A stretch of DNA of 64,000 nt from Circinella umbellata (lineage: Eukaryota; Mucoromycota; Mucoromycetes; Mucorales; Lichtheimiaceae). The notes under the pieces are model-generated. The model saw nothing but the letters and a program-made list of their open reading frames with translations. It was not told the DNA's origin and did no database searches. This document shows positions 24,001 through 34,599 of this stretch, piece by piece (the first letter of the stretch is position 1; every line of letters starts with the position of its first letter). The translations under genes and the position numbers were made by a program. The DNA lies in assembly GCA_025093555.1 (NCBI GenBank), contig JAIWNF010000078.1, forward strand, positions 62,001 to 126,000, given 5' to 3'.

Positions 24001-27000
24001 TGTAATAACAATAAACATAACAACAGTGCACAATCAATACACATATACAAATATCAACTTTGTCCTCTATTATAACTATTATGTTTCGATTGTAAAAGTA
24101 TTACTTACTTGACCAGCACGGAAAAAGATCTTGGTAAGACCAACTTGGAACTTATCCTTATCCGGAATAGATTGTTCCAAAATAACATTACATAATTTAC
24201 GAATATCTGGACTTTTATTGGGATCCCAATATTCGGAGCTGACCAATGCATAATATCGATCTGCAAAATCTTCAAATGCCCATCGTGAGGGGTAACCAGC
24301 ACAACTAATTCGAATTGTTTCCAAGACACCGCATGCTCGCAATTGTGAAAGTACCATGTTAGGTTCAAATACCCATTCTATCTTGGCTTCATTTGGTTTA
24401 ATACAGCGGATATAATGAACATTGGTTTGACCAATTGTGTCCATCAAACTGATAAGTGAGAGCTATATATTAATCAAAGTATGTTAATATCAGTATTCAC
24501 CAAAAATATTGTTTTTTTTTACCTTGAATATAGATCCAAGCGTTGGTTTTTTGGCAGTATTCGCACGTTTTGGCCCATTCTATAAAAATAAATAGCAATA
24601 ATCATAATATTGTATTTCGTTAGTTCGAAGAGCACTATCCTTTTTAGCTATGATAATTATGATGATTTTTACCGTTTTTGCTACCGGAGCAGACGCAGCA
24701 GCAGTTTCTGCAGCGGAGGCTGTAGCGGTTTGTAGCATTTTAACCAAGAACTCCGAGTCTGCATTTTGTAACAAAGTAAGATGTTCATCAGGTACGGTAT
24801 CCTTATTTTTATCCAAGAAATTTTCAGCTTCATATTGAACTTCATGGGCATAATGAACGACTGTAAAAGCACTGTTAGAGAACCGAGGCTTCTTAAAGTA
24901 TCCTTTATATGCAGGTGAATCGAAATTGGCAAAAAGTTTATCACAGAATCCTTGATCCGTTCCGGACGGTAATCGTGACTCCTATAATACATAAAAAAGA
25001 ACAATATTATTAAACCGACAGATAATTAATCTTTCATTCTCTTTTTTATTACATATATAGTGCGACAACGCTCTTACCTCATCCAAAAGTGACAAAATAC
25101 CCATCCTTGATTCGATCATTTCAATACATTTTTGGTTATCACTAAATTCAATAAACTGCCAATCGATCTTTTCTTTTACATATTCCTGATACGACAAATA
25201 AAACAAATGTTTAATATAAGTTTGTAAAGTAGATGTTATCCGGATAATTATATTATCTTACCTCTTGTTCCAATTTGAACACGTGTTGATTGAACTATTA
25301 TATATAAAGAAATATGCATCTTGCATGAATAATCCACATATAACTCTCCTAACAATCACCACATTTTTTTTACCTGTTGTTGGAGCTTTTCGTTGGCATA
25401 GTTAATACAAAACTGTTCAAACGAATTCTTTTTGAAATGTTCAAAACCATAAATATCCAAAACTCCAATAAACGTGTTGACAAGGTTAGGGTCGCTACAT
25501 GATAAACTTTCATTGACAACACTAACAAGCCATTCGAACAAATTGGCATAAATATATTTGGCAACTGAGTCACGAACCACTAGACCCTGAGCAGGACTTA
25601 AATTTTTGACAATTTTATCTGAGCGGGTGACGATTTGTCTCTTTACGATCCATTTGCGGAATTCAGAGGTTTTAATACCCAATAATTTAGTAGCTGTCAC
25701 CAAAGCTGGATCACTGTCTGACAATATTGCATCACTGCGTCCAGTAATTTCAATATTACCGATATGAAGCAAGGCTGCCAGCAGCCGGAAGATTTGCCAT
25801 TGTGTTGGTAATGAAATGCCGACCATTGAAAGACTGTTTTTGGTTAACTCGAATTCTTCAACATCATTGACGCCAGGTACGGTACCAGTACCACTTTGGT
25901 TCAAATAATGGAACTTGGTCCAATCCTTGAGTTCGAATTCTTTACGTTCAGATATTGGAACACCTGCACAAAGCTGCAAAAAGATTAAAAATAAGTTTAT
26001 GTTAGAAATATGCAGAATTTTTAATGTCATTTTTAACCCCACTAAGCTCTTTACAGTTTTCTCGTTAAATTATATCTACAAACCTGGTAAAAAATATGAT
26101 AATTTCTTTCAGTTTCGGGTTGGAAAATCAAACGTGATCTTTCCAAAAGATATGTTCTGATTTTGGCGCCAACAATATTACATTTTTTATCGAATTGAAT
26201 CTATGTGTTTGTAACACAGAATAATGTTGAATGTTAAAAAAATAAAGTTCAAACTGAAATAGGCATGACTTGTTTTTTCTATATATATTAATACACACCT
26301 CGATATATTTGCCGAATCTCGAACTGTTATCGTTACGAGTAGTCTTGGCGTTACCAAAAGCTTCCATAATAGGATTTGTGGCTAATGTAGAACAACGAAA
26401 AATAAAAATAAAAAGGTTGACAAAGAGAAACGGGTTAAGATTAGTAACGAGTTTTACTTTTGAGCATATTATTTTCGTCAGATATTAAAAAAAGGTCTCT
26501 TTACCCAGAATTTGTTCTTCCACTTCAGTCATCCCTCCCGAGGTCTCCTTGACTGTTTTGCCAACAGCTTCTTTATCATCTGCAGTAGCAAAATATCTCA
26601 TAATAAATTTTGCGCTCACCGTTTTACCGGCACCACTATTATATTACATACACATACACATGTGAAAAGATAAGCCTTTTTATATTCTCTTACTTTATCC
26701 ATTATAAATCCAGCACTTTTTGGTTTTACCTTTCACCTGAAACTACAATGGTTTGGTTTTGTTGCTCTCGAATCATTTGACGATAAGCATCCTCACCAAT
26801 AGCAAACAAATGAGGCTCTAATTCACCTCTCCTTCGTCCAGAGTATTGTTGAATAATATCCGGTTCATATAATTGGACGCGTGCAAAAGGATTTGTTGCG
26901 ATCAAAACAATACCCGAATATGTATAAATATTACGTTGCAGATACCGAGTTCGGATGGTGTTGAGTACTATAAAAATGGACCGATCGTACAGTTGGTTTA

Positions 27001-27493
27001 CAGTTTTTTTTATCCAATCTCATCCACTTCCTTCTGCACCAGCAAATTAAAATAATTTTTTATATAGATACCAGAAGGTTCATTCAGATAACTCAAATTG
27101 GTCAGATCATCCGTATTCTCCATCTTTGGAGGGTTTCTTAAGGGAGGCAGATCAGATCCTTGGTTCTTTTCCAAAAGCTTCAAAGATGATTCCCAAACAT
27201 GTTCCTTAATATTTAATAATAATAAAAAAGGCAAAATTTTAGTATAATATAATAATATTAATCCATGTATATACATATAAATATGCTTTTTCTCATTTAA
27301 AACTTACTCTTGACTCATCCTCATCGTTCTGGAACACAATCTTGACTCCGGTGTCAGTTACTTCTTTGTTCAGCACAGTTGCTGATACCCATGCTTCCTC
27401 ATTACCAACTTCATCTCGAATCCAGGCTTTAATTCCTTTTGCATAGACTTCCACTGCCTGTTGAATAGGCTGAGATAATGTCTCCATAGTCAT
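21030..27493 (-). CDS. Class V myosin heavy chain
   Basis: Class V myosins walk on actin and carry secretory vesicles and organelles to growing hyphal tips. The gene runs over more than a dozen exons. Exon 1 (27493-27308) gives the N-terminal SH3-like part ([20 protein letters not shown]). The motor shows SGESGAGKT (split by an intron near 26,640-26,732), [28 protein letters not shown] near 25,380-25,460, and [18 protein letters not shown] near 24,370-24,430. The converter region reads [13 protein letters not shown] motifs follow ([49 protein letters not shown]), then a heptad coiled coil (about 23,100-23,450) and a Ser/Pro/Arg-rich linker. The C-terminal dilute (DIL) cargo-binding domain spans about 22,570-21,380. 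The last exon ends in [23 protein letters not shown]. The length, about 1,500-1,600 residues, is normal for Myo2/Myo4-type proteins. Loop 2 carries an Ala-rich segment ([12 protein letters not shown]). Confidence 0.96.
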
Positions 27494-28754
27494 TTTCTCG
27501 AGAATTCGTTGCTTATTCTATGTACAACTTTTTATAGAATCTATATATAGCTCCGTTAAAAAAAACTTCCCAGGAACCATGAAACAGTTACAAGTCAATG
27601 GTATCAATTACTTTTTTGTACTAACATTTATCTTATTTATTTTTGTTTAAAGGAAACGACTGCTTTTTTTTTGTTCGTACTCGCGTTTCCGTTTTATGTT
27701 AAAATTCGAATAAAAAAAAAAGAGGGAAGAGGTATAGGAAAGCAAAGAAACCAGTGTTTCGGTGTAACGGACCGATATAAAAAAGCTAACACTATTCTGA
27801 CATTTTTATAACCCAGAAAGCAAAGCCCACCTTGTTTTTTTAAGATGCTATTTGTGTTGTCTACGCCTCCTCAACCCTATTCCTGGCGACAATAAGATTA
27901 GGGGTATGGCGCAAAAAAAAAATATTGAGTTGACAACATTTTACTTGTGACCGAACCCCATTATTTTGATTTTTTTTTACATTTCTTAATATGAATTCTG
28001 ATCTATTAAATTGAGATACTTAGCTGCATATATTTCACAATAAAATATTAGTACAAGTCATATGGTCAACGATATGCCAACATTATTGGTTGATATGGTA
28101 ACTCACGGTAAACTTGGTTTACGCTGTTGTGTCACCAACTAACGTCTTTTACAAGCGTATTCAACACGATTACGCACTATAAAAGAAAAAGACTATTATG
28201 CATTTTACTTTTTATTTAGGGGCTAAGGCACACTTGCATCCTTCACTTTTAAATAGCTGAAAATAATTGTGATAACGAGGTAGTACCATTCAAGCACAAT
28301 TCCGGGTTATTACTATTATTATGTAATAGGTATATAATTTAAGGAATTATACACATCACTTCGCAACTCAAAGTAGATTTACTGTTTACACAGTCTTTAT
28401 ACGTAGCTCAACCAGTGTTGAGATCGAGTTTACAGTTGAGTTTTGCTGCTGCCTATTGAAAGTAACGAACATGGTTCTTTTTTGATACTATGTACTTTTA
28501 TATGCTACCCGCTGATTTTGAAGGCATTTTGGAATACTTCAACATATTGCTAAATACTTTTTTTTATCTATGCTCTCCGAATTTTCGATATGTACACGAT
28601 TAGGCATGTTATACTGTAACGTATAAAAATTGAAAACATTTTTATATTATTATTATTATTATCTATACTATCATTATTAACATTAACATCAACATTATTA
28701 TAGTATCACAAATAAGCGTGATATATAATTTTATTGGCTCACACAATGGCATCT

Positions 28755-28854
28755 TTCTGACAAAGCAATGCCTTAATTCTGGCAGAGCAACACCTTATCT
28801 CCGGCAAAGCAATACCGTGTTTCTGACAAAGCAATGACACATTTCCGGCATTGG
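28755..28854 (+). repeat. Imperfect 22-bp tandem repeats, 4.5 copies
   Basis: Four full units and one half unit follow each other with an exact 22-base spacing (starts at 28755, 28777, 28799, 28821, 28843). The core is TCTGACAAAGCAATGCC with G/A and T/C transitions only. All differences between units are single-base substitutions and none is an insertion. A TATAAATA box sits 7 bases past the last copy, so the array looks like an upstream activating element, as found in the U3 part of LTRs or in ordinary promoters. Confidence 0.9.
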
Positions 28855-28860
28855 TAATAG

Positions 28861-28868
28861 TATAAATA
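28861..28868 (+). promoter_or_regulatory. TATA box downstream of the tandem repeats
   Basis: TATAAATA stands immediately after the 22-bp repeat array, in the right place for a promoter directing rightward transcription. No protein-coding gene follows within 2 kb, which is why a decayed LTR or a non-coding transcript is considered. Confidence 0.4.
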
Positions 28869-30906
28869 CCTCTCAGATTATTTTAACTAAAATCTTTTCT
28901 TTAGTTCTATCTTTACCTTTTAAATCTTTTAGTCTTTTAACAATTAAATTGATCCAACAATAGTTTTTTTTGAGCATAAAGTCTCTCGAACTCATTATAA
29001 GACTTCTCTCTTGTGGATTCAGACGTAACATTCCTGAATATAAGAGCTCCCACAACCCAAATTTCTATTCTATTTTATTTAATTTATTATTCAAATACAA
29101 CCATACAGTGTATTATCTCTTCTTTATTTTATACCTTTATACGAAGTACTTCAATTACACATTGGACGCTTCAGTACATCCAGGGATTTTTGTTACTATT
29201 AAAAATGGTGAAGATAATACTTTTTGAGCTTTTGATTTTTGTTACCATGATTATGAAAAAACAAAGATGTAAAAAATTCTTTCTAGTACAGTAGACAAGA
29301 ATAGTTTTATCTGGAAATACTTACTTGCAGTAGTTGATATATAGTTTTCTCAGTTGCGGCGAAAAGCGTTTTTCAGACAGATTTACACGATCACCAAACT
29401 AAATGTACATTTTTTAATACGATTTTGATATTCTCTTCTGGTTACTATGGTTTTCTTTAATATCATACGTAGAAAATTAGATAACTCATTAAATTATTCT
29501 TGTTAAACAATGTATTTCTACAAGTACACGGTTTTAAAAAGTCTTTTATATTATCTTGATTAATGTTATCGTTCACAAAAAAAAAATGCAATAGCAGGAA
29601 TACTCAGTTATCCTCAATAAAATGATGTTATATAACGGGGAGATAGGTAGGTAGCCAGTCAATCGTGTGTAAATTTGTTTTATTCTATACATAGTCTTCA
29701 AAATACTATTACGTTTATAAAAACTTATCGAGGCGATAAGTATACAAATTTGACTCATTAAAAGGAGTCCCCATGAAACTGCTAAGTTCTTCAGTTGTCC
29801 TCTTCCTAAAGTTACCATGGCTTTTTCCAATTTTCTAATGCTCTACGTATATAGTATGAACAATCATATGACTTACTTGGTGTTTTTAGTAATAAGAATT
29901 TATCTTAACTTATACATGCGTAAAGATTTCAAAAGTAGAAATGAGAAAATCAGAACAAAGAAAAATGATCTTGGCAAGCAGTAACTACTAGGTAGTACAT
30001 ACTATCCTAGTTTATATATAGCTAATACGACTATAACTTTACTAACTTGTTACACCCCCTGGGTTTCACAGCATACCTTTGTTGTTTAGGTCAGTAAAAA
30101 TGAAACAAACAAATGTAATAAAACTTTAATACCATTGTAATATGACCACTAAGATTGCAAGAATTATTTCCATAAGAAATATACAGTAGTACATGTCAAG
30201 AATGGTTATATATAAAATGGTGTTTACGAACTTGTGTGATTCTTATTTCTCATAATGGATAGAATTTCACATTGCGCCTCGTTTTGTTATTTTATGCTTT
30301 TGATCAAGGCGATGGGACATCCTTAACTTGAAGTTAAACAGGTTGATTTACAACTAAAACTGCAAGATTTTATGTATGATTAAGGAAATAGTCATACTTT
30401 TTTTTTACTTGTGTAATGAGAATCAGTTGAGTGGCGCAACTGTCTTTTTTAAGTTTTTGTGATTATTATAATGTAGAAAAATAAGTTAGCGCGATCACCA
30501 AAAAGCTTCATCAGTTTTCGTTTTGAGATCTCTAGCTCTTGAGAAATTGCTGAAAATGTCTTATTATTCTCATTACTTTGTTTATCGCCTCGTTCTTGTT
30601 TACTTTTTATACCAGTATCTGTAAATGTGTTCTTTTAAAAAGCCCTTTTACTAAACATACTGCTATACTTTTGGAACAGTTCTTTTCCTTTTGTTGTGAA
30701 ATAAATTATAAGCATACTGTTAGCATAAATTCAATATTTTTACTTCTGCTACATTACTTACTAGACGGTACATACTGATTGTTGTACTTTACAAGTATAC
30801 TATAGCAATTCTAAAACAAGAATAAAATATATCTGTGTACTGATATAGTTATGTTCTACTTAATATTTCTGTCATATATGAACAGTTTAAAAAATCAAAA
30901 GCAGTT

Positions 30907-32793
30907 ATGGGGTACATTGCGTACGATCGCTCTAGACAATGGAGAGGTGAAGAAATATATATAGAAAAGCTATCTGGACCACATAAACGGTTTCCTAAAA
31001 GAGACGTACGTCCAATGCAGGAGCGACTGCAGAAACTGAAAAAGCCGCTATTTAAACCAACTCGACTCATCCGCGTAGCTGATATGGAACTTATTCAAGG
31101 ATCTGACTTGGCTGACGACGATTACTATTGTGCGATTTCATATTCGTGGAATCAATCTGGTGACATTTGTAAGCAAGAAAACAGTGGTCCAGAAGACATC
31201 ATTTGCATCGATGAAGGAAAACATACCATTATCGACAGTCCGGCAAAAAAAATCAAAACCAGAGGCAAACCAAGAGGGCGTAAAAGGATCAGAATTCCAG
31301 CAAAAACAAGACAAGTCACATTTCTACAGCTTATCCAACAAATATGTTTTGACCTTGATATAAAGTACGTTTGGTTAGACCAGCTGTGCATTTATCAAAA
31401 CGATTCGGGCGACAAGAAAAGAGAAATGCAGCAAATGCATCGTGTTTACGGCAATACTCTTTTTACCATAGTTCTGATTCCAGAGTTTAAAGTTTCTCGT
31501 ATTCGTGTTAGAAACAATACAACTAATAAAAACGAGTATACATATCGTAGCAACGTCGAAAGAGCAGTTTTTACAGAATGGTCCCGTCGCTCTTGGTGTC
31601 TTGAAGAATTTGCTGTGTCTCCCTGTGTGCTTTATACCGGGTACAACTTTCATCTGTGGTCAGATAGTTGTTTTGACATAACGGTGACACGACCTTTATA
31701 CCATCACCATGCGTACTTTACCGTCTTTGTAAAAGAGCTAAAGTGGAGTGCATCTACGGCATTATACCATGCACACAAGCGGAGAAGCACAAAGGCGCAT
31801 GACAGAATATTTTCTCTCGCAAATATATATTCTGAGGCGATTCGCCAAATAAACTTTGATTATAATGAACCTATCCATGAACTAATGAACAAATTTTACA
31901 GCATACTGTGTACTATTGATATTGGAGTGTTACTTTTCGGCGTTGATTATATTATTGATAACATTGGAATGGCAAAACGAAAAATGTTTGCGACTTTTTT
32001 ACCATCATGGGTCGGTATACCCCATACCCACATACCCCAACTTACAATGTATGACCTGGCACCTATAAATCCATCCCCTAATTATATCGTTGACGAAACA
32101 AATACAATACGAACCCGATGTCGGAGCGTCCGCGCAAAAATATTAAAAGATGTAAATGCAAATATTCCTGGTCGCCGCCTTCGCAACCGCCAATCACTAA
32201 CTTCACCGTTTCAGCGGCCCCAAAAAATACAAATCTGGGACGAAAGTCATTCTGCTGATAATACTATCATATTACGCTCCAATAAACATATTGATGTAAT
32301 GCAACAACACTTTTTTTCTCCAACACAAACACACACAACATCACACCCACATAAACGATCAGTATCAGCACCAGAGTTACGAACAAATTTTATCGAAAGA
32401 AACAAGTCGTTATTGACATTTGTAGTTTCCCCAAGACTAGGCTACGTCAATTTTGATAATCTTTCATATCCAGGATTATACGGGTTAACACCAACACATC
32501 GGCTCCCATTAAACATGATTTCAAAAGAACGAATCCGTGGTAGTAGCAAGGTTTCATTACTGTCTTCTGTGGATGATAGCAAACATGTCGGCTATTTGTC
32601 ATTGACGGACGACACCTGTACAGACATTATCATCCTTACTGAATTGGCATATACAACCTGTTTCCAGGAACTGTTAATTATGCCTGTTGTACGAAAAGAA
32701 AAAGATCATTTCAAAAGTATTGGGGTGTGTTTCTTACACAAATGTGTTGATTATGCTAGTATGGAATCTATTCGAGAGTTTGCTATTCAATAA
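30907..32793 (+). CDS. HET-domain (heterokaryon-incompatibility-like) protein, 628 residues
   Basis: HET domains act in fungal non-self recognition and programmed cell death and are structurally related to TIR domains. This gene is one uninterrupted exon, unlike nearly all others in the window. The three HET signatures are present in order: YCAISYSWN at about 74-82, KYVWLDQLCIYQND...EMQQMHRVYGNT at about 152-185, and RRSWCLEEFA at about 227-236. The first 70 residues are basic (HKRFPKRDVRPMQERLQKLKK), and an Arg/Lys insert (about 107-140) lies between the first two signatures. The C-terminal half is not recognised. It has FDYNEPIHELMNKFYSIL, as often found after HET domains, then a basic Ser/Thr-rich stretch and a final ordered part with GYLSLTDDTCTDIIILTEL. 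No signal peptide or membrane helix is seen. The start ATG is the first in frame. Confidence 0.85.
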   Translation: MGYIAYDRSRQWRGEEIYIEKLSGPHKRFPKRDVRPMQERLQKLKKPLFKPTRLIRVADMELIQGSDLADDDYYCAISYSWNQSGDICKQENSGPEDIICIDEGKHTIIDSPAKKIKTRGKPRGRKRIRIPAKTRQVTFLQLIQQICFDLDIKYVWLDQLCIYQNDSGDKKREMQQMHRVYGNTLFTIVLIPEFKVSRIRVRNNTTNKNEYTYRSNVERAVFTEWSRRSWCLEEFAVSPCVLYTGYNFHLWSDSCFDITVTRPLYHHHAYFTVFVKELKWSASTALYHAHKRRSTKAHDRIFSLANIYSEAIRQINFDYNEPIHELMNKFYSILCTIDIGVLLFGVDYIIDNIGMAKRKMFATFLPSWVGIPHTHIPQLTMYDLAPINPSPNYIVDETNTIRTRCRSVRAKILKDVNANIPGRRLRNRQSLTSPFQRPQKIQIWDESHSADNTIILRSNKHIDVMQQHFFSPTQTHTTSHPHKRSVSAPELRTNFIERNKSLLTFVVSPRLGYVNFDNLSYPGLYGLTPTHRLPLNMISKERIRGSSKVSLLSSVDDSKHVGYLSLTDDTCTDIIILTELAYTTCFQELLIMPVVRKEKDHFKSIGVCFLHKCVDYASMESIREFAIQ

Positions 32794-33347
32794 TCTATTA
32801 TATTCATTCAAAATATTTAATCAATATATATATCTAATAAGTCCTTTATAAATTATCATAATAGTAGTATTAGTTTAATCGATAATATAATCCGTAGTGG
32901 TATACCAAATCAAATATAACTATGTATCATATAAAATGAAAGCATTAACCCGTAAAAAATTTAATATCTATTTAGCCTTTTGTTATTATTCTTTCGCTTA
33001 TTACGTACTTTATTTAAAAAAGTATCACTATGTGGGGTACGTACTACGATGCAAATTATTTGTTTTATTTAATGTCTCCAGTGAACACAGCGCCAGGTCT
33101 GACATATTTGTTCGACACGGATTACTAAAAAGCATAGAGAAGAGAAAAAAAACCTGCTGCTGGCACAGGAAAAAGGTTGAAGAAAGAGGGAACAGTACAA
33201 AGAAAAGAAAGGGTCATATATATTTGAATGTAAGGGTTAAGTTGCTTAGGGTGATATTATTGAAGAGAAAGAGGAGTGTGGAGCAGCTGATGGTTTTTTT
33301 ATCTTTAAAATTATATAGATGCTCGAATTAGTGATTGTGTGACACAT
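32794..33347. other. Intergenic, no gene seen
   Basis: AT-rich tail of the HET gene followed by a purine-rich stretch. A 144-codon plus-strand frame at 32,897-33,331 is rich in Lys/Arg/Tyr and lacks any recognisable motif; it looks like chance in AT- and purine-rich DNA. Confidence 0.5.
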
Positions 33348-33815
33348 TTAGTCTGGTTCAGGAGGAGGTGGAGGTTCAACCCATTTTAATAAAGCTTGAC
33401 CAGGTTCCGGATCAATGTACTGCTGGTAATTTAATCCTGACTGTTGGTGATAATCGAGTTCTGCTAAAAAAAGGCGGCATAGTGTTGGCCATTTATTATT
33501 AGGCTGTTGGATTTTAGAAGCTGATTTTGATTTTGGTTCGGAATGAGGTAAATGGTTCAAAAAATATGAGATTGAATCATCGGTTTGATGGTGTGGTGTT
33601 GACAGCTGTTGATGTATGCGTAAACACGCAATGGAATGCGTTTTGGTGAGAGTTGCTGTGGTACACTTCGAGCAAACTTTTGTTTTGCCTCCTGGTAGCC
33701 ATCTTATTCGTCAACAGATACATTGGCTACGTTGTTTTTTGATCATTGGAAACCACATTATTGGGTTATGTGGGGGTACTGCAGGATTTTGCTTTCGATC
33801 ACGCCCACGAACAGA
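33348..33815 (-). pseudogene. Broken Cys-rich ORF, possible retroelement C-terminus
   Basis: Reading the minus strand in one frame gives about 155 residues interrupted by one in-frame TGA at 33,711-33,713. Upstream of the stop the frame reads RGRDRKQNPAVPPHNPIMWF and KKQRSQCIC. Downstream it reads RIRWLPGGKTKVCSKC and THSIACLR, then a longer polar part ending WVEPPPPPEPD. The CxC ... CxxC ... HxxxC pattern fits a small zinc-binding knuckle like the one at the C-terminus of many fungal non-LTR reverse transcriptases, and the stop falls inside it. No start ATG with an intact frame exists. The retroelement reading is an inference from pattern only; a short intron around the stop would be the alternative. 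Confidence 0.4.
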
Positions 33816-34372
33816 GAATTTTCATCTACCAGTTTTTTTTTATTCCCGGCCTTTGAATTAGCCAAAGAATAGGGAAAAAAAACTCCAAGATGAAGATTCT
33901 CTGTTTGTGAGCAAAACCCTGTACGTGGAACACAGACATGTCAAGGATTATCAATTTTATGCATCCAATCGACTCAATTCATTCAAATCATCTGCCTCTT
34001 TTACTAAAATACTTTTAGTACGTATGTTTTGCTGATTTAGCTAGACTAAATGTCGAAACTAAACGCTATATATTTTATAAGAGACAATGTTAGCCAGAAC
34101 ATTAGATTTTGATCCTATATTTGTAATTATTTTTAAAAAAAGTTCGGACCAAAAACATACAAAAAAAAAGTGATGATAGTAATAATGGTAATGATAATAA
34201 TCAGTACAAGAGAACAACTTATAATCGTTCTTTTTCTTTTATAAAAATAAAAGAAGAATAATATGAAATAAGAGAAAATCAAAATATATACTCCCATTAT
34301 GAGTGATATAAACGAAGTAATAGAACCCACATTACTACGCTTTATCTAGGGGTGAAAGAGCAAAAAAAAAAA

Positions 34373-34404
<32 letters not shown>

Positions 34405-34599
34405 TGAAATTACAGTAAAGAATTATATATAGGTACAAAATATTATGAAATGTAAGAAAAATATAAAAAGAAACGAGGATTGGAGGAGGAAAAAAATTAG
34501 TAATTCAGAAAATATAATTAGAGGAATAAGTTGTAGATTGTAAATTGTAGTTAATGTTATACGTTTTATGTGTGTCCGGTGTGCTTTAAGCTTTTTTCT
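33816..34599. other. Intergenic and 3' region of the seven-helix gene
   Basis: No gene seen. It contains AT-rich sequence, a (GA)n tract at 34,373-34,404 and the probable 3' untranslated region of the minus-strand gene ending at 34,600. Confidence 0.6.
34373..34404 (+). repeat. Interrupted (GA)n microsatellite
   Basis: GA dinucleotides with one interrupting AA, preceded by a poly-A run. It lies just past the 3' end of the seven-helix gene and reads as a CT tract in that gene's transcript. Confidence 0.85.

Larger units (their letters stand above)
27494..30906. other. AT-rich accessory interval between myosin and the HET gene
   Basis: The first 300 bases are probably the myosin promoter. The rest has no supportable gene. 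It holds 22-bp tandem repeats with a TATA box (reported separately), and otherwise broken frames. A 60-codon minus-strand frame near 28,873-29,055 has no ATG start where it opens and is not called. Confidence 0.55.

Noticed and set aside
28873..29055. 60-codon minus-strand frame near the tandem repeats
   Set aside because: Opens at TTG, no ATG until deep inside, and no recognisable motif; the tandem repeats and TATA box point to rightward transcription instead.
32897..33331. 144-codon plus-strand frame after the HET gene
   Set aside because: Lys/Arg/Tyr-biased composition explained by AT- and purine-rich DNA; no motif or intron structure.
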